NCBI GenBank assembly: GCA_023437305.1
Contig: JAEZGN010000023.1
Coordinates: 124,001-188,000, forward strand
Origin: Bacteroidota bacterium
GTDB taxonomy: Bacteria > Bacteroidota > Bacteroidia > Bacteroidales > Dysgonomonadaceae
Direction: 5' to 3'
DNA length: 64,000 nucleotides
The stretch's first letter is position 1, and every line of letters starts with the position of its first letter. The notes under the pieces are model-generated. The model ran no database searches. It worked only from the letters and a program-made list of their open reading frames with translations, and was not told the DNA's origin. Below are positions 26,334-33,432 of the stretch, one piece after another. The position numbers and the translations under genes were made by a program.

Positions 26334-26406
26334 GATTCCGTAGCTCAGCAGGTAGAGCACATCACTTTTAATGATGGGGTCCTGGGTTCGAGCCCCAGCG
26401 GGATCA
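26334..26406 (+). tRNA. tRNA-Lys (anticodon TTT)
   Basis: 73 bases fold as a standard tRNA: acceptor GATTCCG with CGGGATC (one G-U pair), D arm GCTC..GAGC, anticodon stem CATCA/TGATG with loop CTTTTAA (anticodon TTT), and T arm CTGGG/CCCAG with loop TTCGAGC, discriminator A. CCA is not encoded. The gene is the apparent insertion point of the accessory segment that follows. Confidence 0.96.
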
Positions 26407-26412
26407 CTTAAC

Positions 26413-26442
26413 AAAAAGCCTTTCAGAAATGGGAGGCTTTTT
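26413..26442 (+). terminator. Terminator of tRNA-Lys (unit R1 of a three-copy repeat family)
   Basis: A 12-bp stem with wobble pairs (26413-26424 with 26431-26442), loop AGAAAT, then a T run. The same hairpin, with the same loop, recurs at 29168-29199, together with the preceding TCACTTAA and a GGTTCGAG block that here belongs to the tRNA T loop. A third hairpin at 29766-29809 keeps the loop but has a different stem. Confidence 0.85.
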
Positions 26443-26557
26443 TTATTTTACCTTTCTTGATAGTAAGAGAAAATATATTTCATCTTATATCACTTAGATA
26501 TATAAGATTTAAAAGTTTAATGTAAATAGTTATGGAAAATATTTTTATAAAAAGAAA

Positions 26558-26579
26558 GAAACGCACCAGCGTGCGTTTC
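26558..26579 (-). terminator. Terminator of the HEPN-Shedu operon
   Basis: A 9-bp GC-containing stem (26558-26566 with 26571-26579) with a 4-base loop; on the minus strand a T-rich run follows. It lies 52 bases past the Shedu stop codon. Confidence 0.75.
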
Positions 26580-26631
26580 AAGTATTAGTTATTATTGATT
26601 GAGTATAATATTTGAACTAATAAAATAAAAA

Positions 26632-27903
26632 TTAAAAAGGCAAATCTTCCATTTCATCTATATTATCAACAAGTTCTTCTGTACCATTATTTACAATAAA
26701 TAAGGCTCTTGCTAATAGTTCGTCATAAGTTACGATATCAATATTTCGTAAATTTCTACGATACAATTCAAATGTTTTTTTCTTTATTATATTCTCTTTT
26801 GTATCTCCTTGAAACTGTTCTGTGTGACCAATTATAAGAATTGCTTTGGGGTCAATTGTTACCTGAGTGATGGGTTGTCCCTTGTTATCATATCTTTTCT
26901 TCTCTGCATTTAATTCCCATTCAGCTTTTTGCGTTAGAATCTGAGATACTGCATGAGTTAAGTCTTTGGATAACTGCCATGATTCAGACCTATTTTTATC
27001 TTTTTCAAATAATAATGTATCGGGTCTTTTAAGTTCAACAATTACTGTAAAATTATTATCTCCTAATAAAAAGTCCGATTTGACTTCATTTTTACTATCA
27101 ATATCAATTCCTGAAACAGATGCCTCTCTTTGAATTATATTAAGGAATTTATAATCTAATCCATATCCAAAAATCCATGAGTTTTCATTGAAGAATCTCT
27201 GCCAATCAATTTCATTGTAGATATAAGGCTTGGTTAAATTCTTTTGAAATTCTTCCAAACCATCTTTTCGCCCTGATAAAATATCTAAATCCTCTTTTGT
27301 GAGAATATTATTTTTTAGGGTATCAATTAAAGCTTTTCTTTCTATACTATTTAAGTGTTCTAACTGTTTTATTATATCTCCAAAATCTTTATCAACTAAA
27401 ATCTTATTTGGATCAGGATTAGTTAAATTTATAAGAACTCTTTCGCTACTTCTCAAATCTTTTTCATCTACAACAAATCTTTCTTTATCGGAGAAATCAA
27501 GGAATTTTAAATCACTTAGAAATTTAAGTAAACCTAAAAACTCTTTTTGATTAAAAGTAAAACTCAGTCCTTCTACAGGAGAGATTGAATCATCATTATT
27601 TTCAATAAATCGTTGAAGAGTAAACTCCATAAGATTATTATCTTCATGAGAATATACAACAACATTAATTTGATATTTTTTTCCTAAAACACTATAATTT
27701 CTTAGAGTTATTTCACCTTTAGCATTTACTTTTTCAACAAACTCAAACCCTGTGTCTTTTTCAAAGACTTTATATATAAATCGCTGCTCAGTAGTGACCA
27801 TTCGACCTTTAAACTTAAAAGAACGAAAAGCTTTACTAACATAAGTCCTTTTAGGTTTGCGTGCTTTGAAATAATTATATTCTGTTTCTGCTTTCTTTCC
27901 CAT
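26632..27903 (-). CDS. Shedu-type antiphage nuclease (SduA, DUF4263)
   Basis: 423 residues. The C-terminal half (about 225-400) carries the DUF4263 domain of Shedu proteins: WQRFFNENSWIFGYGLDYKF, then a PD-(D/E)xK core with Asp277 in SDFLLGDNN and Glu290-x-Lys292 in VIVELKRPD, then SWQLSKDLTHAVSQI and finally TYDELLARA. The N-terminal half (about 1-210) has no domain I recognise; Shedu proteins are known to vary there. Characterised Shedu proteins protect against phages as single-gene systems acting through nuclease activity. Here the gene follows a HEPN-like gene by only 7 bases in one operon, so the two probably work together (inference). The region is visibly more AT-rich than the flanks and sits behind tRNA-Lys, which suggests acquisition by transfer. 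Confidence 0.85.
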   Translation of the reverse strand: MGKKAETEYNYFKARKPKRTYVSKAFRSFKFKGRMVTTEQRFIYKVFEKDTGFEFVEKVNAKGEITLRNYSVLGKKYQINVVVYSHEDNNLMEFTLQRFIENNDDSISPVEGLSFTFNQKEFLGLLKFLSDLKFLDFSDKERFVVDEKDLRSSERVLINLTNPDPNKILVDKDFGDIIKQLEHLNSIERKALIDTLKNNILTKEDLDILSGRKDGLEEFQKNLTKPYIYNEIDWQRFFNENSWIFGYGLDYKFLNIIQREASVSGIDIDSKNEVKSDFLLGDNNFTVIVELKRPDTLLFEKDKNRSESWQLSKDLTHAVSQILTQKAEWELNAEKKRYDNKGQPITQVTIDPKAILIIGHTEQFQGDTKENIIKKKTFELYRRNLRNIDIVTYDELLARALFIVNNGTEELVDNIDEMEDLPF

Positions 27904-27910
27904 ATTATAA

Positions 27911-28924
27911 TCAATTTACGTTTTCAATCTCTATAATCTTATTAATTTTTATAGATTTATGTTCTGAAATTGGTCTAATAAAAGGATTAATTTCTTCATG
28001 ATTTCCACACAGAAATATTATGCAACATTTATCAATAGTAGTTATTTGAACAACTAAACTGAAAAATTCTCTCCCTTTTATCTGTAATGTCTTGAGATAC
28101 TCTACATGATTAAATTTCGATTCAATAATTGCAATTTCTATCATTAGATTCTTCTTGTTGCAATCAAAACAGATATTCCCTTTTTCATATAAAGGTCTTC
28201 TGTTATTATCAGGGTATTTCTTTGTCAAGGCTTTATTTATTTTGCCAACAAATTCACTCAACTTATCAATTGAAGATATGAAATATTCGTGCTCAATCTT
28301 TAACTTACTCCCTTCTTTTAATCCTTGAGTTGCATATTTTAAGGAGTAATCATAATCAATTGTTCCATCTCTATGAACAAACAAATGTCTTCGGTTATGA
28401 ATTTCTTTTACGTCATTCAAAAGATTTCCTACATCTCGAAAGTTTATATTAAAAACTTTTTTATAATATTTTTCAATTATAGAAAAACCACCACTTGTTA
28501 AACTTCTAATATCTTTATTAATTATTGTTTCCTGTAATTGATTGATGCTACCCAAGTTTAACAGGTAGTTTTTAGGGAAGTTTAATGATGTAGATTCTTC
28601 TTTGAAAGGAGTATCATCTCTCTCAAAAATTTCTTGAATAATATTTGTCAAATAAACTTCTACAGACGTAACTGCTGACACTAATAGATATTGTCTTAAT
28701 TTATATGGATATTTTGATATTAAATTATTATATAAAGAAAAGAAACCATGAGATATTGAATTAACTTTAGTGTGTATAGTTTTTTTAGGAGGGTTATGTA
28801 ACTCTTTCTTTAAATTATTACTCTCAGTCTGATACAAATGATATGTAAAATCATAAAGTTGCTTTATATCCTTAATATTCTTTTTGAAAATGTTATAAGC
28901 TTCAAAACCTTCCTGTGTTTTCAT
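27911..28924 (-). CDS. HEPN-like protein paired with Shedu
   Basis: 337 residues from the ATG at 28924. An ATG at 28951 also lies in frame but falls inside the likely -7 element TAAATTTG (28949-28956). The helical first two thirds end in HNRRHLFVHRDGTID, which holds an R-x4-H motif (Arg179 to His184) followed by the G-x-I/V-D pattern typical of HEPN ribonuclease domains of the RiboL-PSP/MAE_28990 type. The preceding segment (about 75-165) is the usual helical part (YLLVSAVTSVEVYLTNII). The last 90 residues carry a C-x2-C pair (CFDC) and two later cysteines, a possible zinc-binding or sensing module. HEPN proteins often act as toxins or abortive-infection RNases. No annotation beyond this pattern is certain. 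First gene of the operon with Shedu. Confidence 0.7.
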   Translation of the reverse strand: MKTQEGFEAYNIFKKNIKDIKQLYDFTYHLYQTESNNLKKELHNPPKKTIHTKVNSISHGFFSLYNNLISKYPYKLRQYLLVSAVTSVEVYLTNIIQEIFERDDTPFKEESTSLNFPKNYLLNLGSINQLQETIINKDIRSLTSGGFSIIEKYYKKVFNINFRDVGNLLNDVKEIHNRRHLFVHRDGTIDYDYSLKYATQGLKEGSKLKIEHEYFISSIDKLSEFVGKINKALTKKYPDNNRRPLYEKGNICFDCNKKNLMIEIAIIESKFNHVEYLKTLQIKGREFFSLVVQITTIDKCCIIFLCGNHEEINPFIRPISEHKSIKINKIIEIENVN

Positions 28925-29100
28925 CGAGAAACAAATTTTGTTAAAAAACAAATTTAATAATTATTTGTATTTCTATAAATTATGATTACTAATAATATAA
29001 ACATAGTTCAGTTAATAATTATAACTTTTATACTTAAGATTTGATTTATCTGAATTTACAAAAAATATTTTTTTATTATAATCCATACATATATTCTTTT

Positions 29101-29199
29101 AACTGATATAATTTATTTAAATCCTCTATAAATTGGTTCGAGAACAGTTGCAAGAGGTTCACTTAATAAAAAAGCCTTTCAGAAATGAGAGGCTTTTTT
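29101..29199. repeat. Direct repeat R2 with terminator hairpin, between HEPN-Shedu and the LspA-like gene
   Basis: The first 63 bases (29101-29163) match 29703-29765 with three differences, all T/C. The hairpin after it (29168-29180 with 29187-29199, loop AGAAAT) matches the tRNA-Lys terminator (26413-26442) with few changes, and GGTTCGAG and TCACTTAA also match the tRNA-Lys 3' end. The three T/C differences fall at third positions of one short open frame (19 codons, ending ..SCKRFT), so a coding origin is possible. Confidence 0.85.
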
Positions 29200-29661
29200 C
29201 ATGGATTGCATCATGTATATAATGCAACATACAGCGAAGCCATGTAAATATAAGTCCTTCAAATCAAAAATGAAATATGGTTTTAGATATACGTAATCCA
29301 AAGTCCCACTCCAAAACAATCTATCTATTAAAGCAGATAACATTCCTGAAACGGAAATAATTAGCCCTATATATAAAGTCATACTTTTAAGTTTTTTCTT
29401 TTTAATATAGACTCCTACTATCGTATAAATAAGCAATCCTATTATTGCTAAAAAGATATATTTGTCTCCTCTTATATCAATACCTAACAAACTACTCATA
29501 AAAGTATGTTCTGAACTTTTTAAGAAGGTTGGTTTAAAATCTAAAATAGACGGAATAATTTCAAATTCACAATCAAGATAAAATTTATTAATTATAATTT
29601 TGATAAGTTGGTCTATAAAGACTAGAATGGTTATCACTATACATATTGTCTTTGTTTTCAT
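29179..29661 (-). CDS. LspA-like protein (signal peptidase II family), ectopic copy
   Basis: 160 residues with four hydrophobic segments (about 5-22, 68-86, 94-112 and 138-152). The start has the family's IDQLIKIII. The C-terminal part ALIDRLFWSGTLDY then FDLKDLYL corresponds to the NxxDR..VvDf and FNxAD motifs, so both catalytic Asp residues are kept. Signal peptidase II removes lipoprotein signal peptides in the inner membrane. The sequence is diverged, and the location next to a defence pair suggests an accessory copy. Its last codons (KKASHF and the stop) lie inside the R2 hairpin, which suggests that the 3' end was formed by recombination at the repeat. A -7 element TATCTTTA is at 29688-29695 on the minus strand. 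Confidence 0.7.
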   Translation of the reverse strand: MKTKTICIVITILVFIDQLIKIIINKFYLDCEFEIIPSILDFKPTFLKSSEHTFMSSLLGIDIRGDKYIFLAIIGLLIYTIVGVYIKKKKLKSMTLYIGLIISVSGMLSALIDRLFWSGTLDYVYLKPYFIFDLKDLYLHGFAVCCIIYMMQSMKKASHF

Positions 29662-29702
29662 AAATATTATCCTAAAGATTTAACTCTTAAAGATACTTTT
29701 TC

Positions 29703-29809
29703 AACTGATACAATTTATTCAAATCTTCTATAAATTGGTTCGAGAACAGTTGCAAGAGGTTCACTAAACAAAGGGCTGACTTTCAGAAATGAAAGTCAGC
29801 CCTTTGTTT
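29703..29809. repeat. Direct repeat R3 with strong terminator hairpin, far border of the accessory segment
   Basis: 63 bases (29703-29765) match R2 with three T/C differences. A 19-bp perfect hairpin follows (29766-29784 with 29791-29809, loop AGAAAT) that keeps the loop and adjacent CTTTC/GAAAG of the other two units but has a different lower stem. It sits between the LspA-like promoter and the end of the outer-membrane gene and can terminate both strands. Confidence 0.85.
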
Positions 29810-29833
29810 TTAATCTGAATTATTGCAATTCAA

Positions 29834-32224
29834 CTAATAATTTGTTCCTTCAAAAAAGTCGCTTCCTCCACGGTCTTGAGAACGCTGTTTAAAGTTGTTG
29901 AAAACATAGCCTATGCTCAATGTTATAAGCGGATATTTAGGTGAAATAGTAGTCTGCGAAACCAAATTTTCTGTATTGATATTGCTTTTATATTTTGCCG
30001 TATTCAGAAAATTGCGATATGACAAACTTGCCGAAAGTTTACCGGAAAGGAAGAGTTGGCGTATCCCAAAGTCGGTATAAAAAAAGCCATACTGCTTTCC
30101 TTGCGTTTGTACTGTAGGTCCTATATAGCTTGCATCGAGTTGCATAGTCGTGTTTTTTGCCAGTTGGAAGTTATTGTTCAGAGAGAATCCACAATTGATG
30201 CTGGACTCATTTTTACCTCCTGATGCAATTTTATTTTTAACCTTATAATGGAATACATTGCCATTAGCTACAAAGCTCCACACGGTGCCGGTTTTGATGT
30301 TTAACCCGAATTCGAATCCTGTCGAATAATCTCTCCCTACGTTAGCCATCGAGTCGAGAGTTATACCTGCCTCATAAGGAATGCGAAGCCTTTCTATCTT
30401 ATCTGTTCGATTGCGATGAAAAGCAGCTATCTGTACAATTTGCTCTCCGATATTTTTCTTAAAAGAAAGTTCAAAAGAGTTGATATATTCAGGCCTGATA
30501 TCCGGATTTCCTATCTCCGCAGTATAGTAGTCTCTAAATGTGATATAGGGCTCCATAAAAAACAGTTGAGGGCGATTGGTACGCCTGCTGTATGCTGCCG
30601 TAAGATTGGTCGTTTCATTCGGATTATAACCAACATGAACCGATGGAAATAGCTCAAAACGGTTTTCGGTACGGTTTGCCCATTCTTTCGAGCTGCGTAA
30701 TACCTGATGGGTATGTTCACCTCTTACTCCGGCTTGAAACTCAAATTTTCCTGCTCGTTGATTTGCCAATAAGTAGATGGTGTTGATTCCTCTCTGGAAA
30801 TAGAACGTGTTATAGATATCGCTGCGATAATCAAATTTTTCGGTAACAGGATTCCAATATTCCATTTTGTAATCACCATCCTCGAGGTATGAGCTATATT
30901 GATATCCTGTTTCTATACGTCCCAAATCGCTATAAGGGTATACGTAATCGAGACGTCCATCCACAGTCCATCGATGTTCGGCCTCCCAGGCTTCATGTCC
31001 TCGCATTCGTTTGTTGTTATTGTTGACCAAATCACTTTTGAAATTCTCTAAAGCATTGCCTCCATATTTGATGTAAAAGCTACCTTTGAGTGTATGGTCT
31101 TCTTTCGTAAACTTATGGTTAAAACCTATATTCCCTGCAAATAATGTTTCATGCAGGTCATAGTCATCTTTACTCTTGTATTCATTGTTACCTTTATTAA
31201 TTCCTCCTATATTGATTCGCTCCGAGTATATCAAGTCTCCTTTGTTTTTCCAGCCTTCGTATCCACCTGTAAAATCGATATAAATGTCAGTTTGTTTTTT
31301 TTCCCACTGCCAACCTGCCTGAAGAATATAACTGTAAAACTCTCCCCGACGAGGGCCTTTAGAGTGTGAGACTGTTGTTGTATCTGCTACGATTGTACTT
31401 TTTTCTTGTTCAAAGTCACTTTTACGCAGGCGTTGGCTATAGATGCCTCCAACACGGAAGCGATGTTCTCCTGTCTTTTTGTTCAAAGTGAAGTCCAGCC
31501 CTCGCGAACCATATGTGCTGCCGAATGCATTTACTGTACCTTGCAAGCCTTCTCCGTATTGTTTTTTTGTAACAATGTTGATAATCCCTGCGTCACCTTC
31601 TGTTTCGTGCCGAGCCGATGGAATGGTTATTATTTCAATATTCTCTATTTGTTCTGCCGGGATTTGCTGTAATGCTTGGGCGGCATTAAACATACTGGGC
31701 TTTCCATTCACCTGAACTAAAAAACCGCTACTTCCTCTGAACGAAATCCCTCCATCGGCATCGACACGTATCGATGGTATTTTAGAGAGGATGTCCGATG
31801 CCGTGCCTCCTCCGCTTGCTATTATATTTGCACTTGCCGAAATAACTTTCTTATCGAGCTTGTATACAACTTGGTTTTTTTGTCTTACAACTTCAACCCC
31901 TTTGAGGGCAAAGCTTTCGGGTGAGAGTTCTATGACTCCCATATCTATATCCCTGTTCAATTCGATATTTTTACTCTTAAGCTCTGAGTATCCCATTACT
32001 TTTATCTCTACGATGTAATCTCCTTTTGGGAAGTTATCGAAAATAAAAATACCATTCTCGTCAGGAACAGCTGTTTTCAGACTCTTATTGTTTTTTGATA
32101 ATGTGATGTAACCATAATTTATTACTTCTTTACTGTCTTTATCTATTATCTTTCCTCTGATAGTGTGTTGGGCAAATGAGTTGAGTGAAAAGAGTAGGCA
32201 AAGAGTCAAAAATAAATTTCTCAT
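29834..32224 (-). CDS. Outer-membrane beta-barrel protein with carboxypeptidase-D-like and plug domains (TonB-receptor-like)
   Basis: 796 residues with a signal peptide (about 1-19). A carboxypeptidase-regulatory-like domain (about 20-105, HTIRGKIIDKDSK..) and a TonB-dependent plug (about 120-220, SDILSKIPSIRVDADGGISFRG in two parts) precede a barrel of the OMP_b-brl_3 type to the C-terminus. No SusD partner is present, so it is not a classical Sus pair. The ligand is unknown. It may import a small molecule, a peptide or a metal complex. The neighbouring DUF1080 lipoprotein and hybrid sensor could be functionally linked, but 211 bases separate the first pair. Confidence 0.88.
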   Translation of the reverse strand: MRNLFLTLCLLFSLNSFAQHTIRGKIIDKDSKEVINYGYITLSKNNKSLKTAVPDENGIFIFDNFPKGDYIVEIKVMGYSELKSKNIELNRDIDMGVIELSPESFALKGVEVVRQKNQVVYKLDKKVISASANIIASGGGTASDILSKIPSIRVDADGGISFRGSSGFLVQVNGKPSMFNAAQALQQIPAEQIENIEIITIPSARHETEGDAGIINIVTKKQYGEGLQGTVNAFGSTYGSRGLDFTLNKKTGEHRFRVGGIYSQRLRKSDFEQEKSTIVADTTTVSHSKGPRRGEFYSYILQAGWQWEKKQTDIYIDFTGGYEGWKNKGDLIYSERINIGGINKGNNEYKSKDDYDLHETLFAGNIGFNHKFTKEDHTLKGSFYIKYGGNALENFKSDLVNNNNKRMRGHEAWEAEHRWTVDGRLDYVYPYSDLGRIETGYQYSSYLEDGDYKMEYWNPVTEKFDYRSDIYNTFYFQRGINTIYLLANQRAGKFEFQAGVRGEHTHQVLRSSKEWANRTENRFELFPSVHVGYNPNETTNLTAAYSRRTNRPQLFFMEPYITFRDYYTAEIGNPDIRPEYINSFELSFKKNIGEQIVQIAAFHRNRTDKIERLRIPYEAGITLDSMANVGRDYSTGFEFGLNIKTGTVWSFVANGNVFHYKVKNKIASGGKNESSINCGFSLNNNFQLAKNTTMQLDASYIGPTVQTQGKQYGFFYTDFGIRQLFLSGKLSASLSYRNFLNTAKYKSNINTENLVSQTTISPKYPLITLSIGYVFNNFKQRSQDRGGSDFFEGTNY

Positions 32225-32435
32225 GTTTGTTGTTTTTAATGGAATTAAGCTTTTATTAGTTGATAAGATGTTTCACTAGCAATATGTTTGTTGATGTTAG
32301 ATGGGCATTGGAATAGATTATGTGTACATTTCTGATCGGCTTATATAGGTTTTTAGTGGCATATAAAGTCATAGGCGATATAAGACATCGCAACAATTAT
32401 TCTTTTCATGATTTATAATGTTTGACTGAAATAAA

Positions 32436-33275
32436 CTAGTTTAGGATCTTTACCCTTATATTCCTAAAAGCCACTTCATGATTCCAATCCTGAAAACCTA
32501 TATATCCTTCATGTTTCTTGCCACCACAATCTTTCAATAGTTCAAAAGCCAGAGGCCATTTGTTTTCACCAAATCTACTGCTTTGTAATATCTCAATCCA
32601 CCGGGGGCTTGTAAAAGAATATTCTACAACTTTCTCATCATTCAGGTAGTGTTGTACATTTCCGTTTTGCACAACTATACGGCTTATATTCCATTCTCCG
32701 TATGGGTTAGATACTTGTGGCTTTGCAGGAATCATATCGTACAGAGAGCCGGATTGGCGGTTGCCATCTTTCCCTAATTTAGCGTCAGGATGATTGGCTA
32801 TATCCAATATTTGATATTCGGGAGCTGAAATATAGATTGCCTGAAGTTTATCTTCTTCGGTTACAGGATCTTTTGTTAATACCTCTTGTGCTAAATAGAA
32901 GATACCAGAATTTCCTCCTTTTGAAATTTTCCATTCAAGTTGCAGATCGAAATTCTTGAATTTATAACCGAAAATAATATCTCCGCCTTCTTCGTTGTTT
33001 TGCTTAGGAATTAAGCAACTATCCATTATTTTCCATTTAGCAGGAAGGTGGTCTTTGCCATATCCTCGCCAGCCGTTTAGATCTTTGCCATCAAATAGTA
33101 TAATATAATCAGCTTTATCTTTTCTGTATTTTGATATGTCAACGTCTTTCGATGGACGGATAGAGTATTGGGGTGGTATTTTTGATGCGTCCTCACTGTT
33201 TGTTGTATTTCTGTGACCGCAGTTAACAAACAGTGAAACGCATACCACTATGAAAATTAAGCATGATTTGAGCAT
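32436..33275 (-). CDS. DUF1080 lipoprotein (3-keto-disaccharide hydrolase/GH-like jelly roll)
   Basis: 279 residues. The signal peptide ends at Cys19 in FVNCGHR. The DUF1080 (PF06439) fold spans about 55-278, with IILFDGKDLNGWRG at the start, FDLQLEWKISKGGNSGIFYL in the middle (two strands) and GYIGFQDWNHEVAFRNIRV at the end. The family includes 3-keto-glucoside hydrolases and laminarinase-like folds, so a periplasmic sugar-processing role is likely, with unknown substrate. A -7 element TATATTTG is at 33296-33303 on the minus strand; the hybrid sensor gene is divergent from it. Confidence 0.85.
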   Translation of the reverse strand: MLKSCLIFIVVCVSLFVNCGHRNTTNSEDASKIPPQYSIRPSKDVDISKYRKDKADYIILFDGKDLNGWRGYGKDHLPAKWKIMDSCLIPKQNNEEGGDIIFGYKFKNFDLQLEWKISKGGNSGIFYLAQEVLTKDPVTEEDKLQAIYISAPEYQILDIANHPDAKLGKDGNRQSGSLYDMIPAKPQVSNPYGEWNISRIVVQNGNVQHYLNDEKVVEYSFTSPRWIEILQSSRFGENKWPLAFELLKDCGGKKHEGYIGFQDWNHEVAFRNIRVKILN

Positions 33276-33399
33276 TACATCCTGATTCTGTGCTACAAAT
33301 ATAATGACCTGTAATTCAAAAAAAAATACTCTTCACGATAATCATACCCTTTGGCACTAATTGAGATGTTTTTGGCATGATTCGTACTCAATATTTATA

Positions 33400-33407
33400 T
33401 ATATTTG
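33400..33407 (+). promoter_or_regulatory. -7 element of the hybrid two-component gene; decides the start
   Basis: TATATTTG predicts a transcript start near 33414. The upstream TTG at 33412 that could open the frame is therefore unlikely, and the ATG at 33433 is the better start. A TTTG 25 bases upstream is too far for a good -33 element. Confidence 0.55.
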
Positions 33408-33432
33408 ACCTTTGAAACATATCGATATCAAT

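Noticed and set aside
29131..29165. Possible truncated tRNA gene at the R2 repeat
   Set aside because: GGTTCGAG and the following TCACTTAA match the tRNA-Lys end, but no T stem or acceptor stem forms, and no anticodon arm lies upstream.
26334..29809. Integrated prophage or integrative conjugative element at tRNA-Lys
   Set aside because: No integrase, structural phage gene, relaxase or conjugation gene lies in the 3.4 kb; only three cargo-like genes and repeats are seen.
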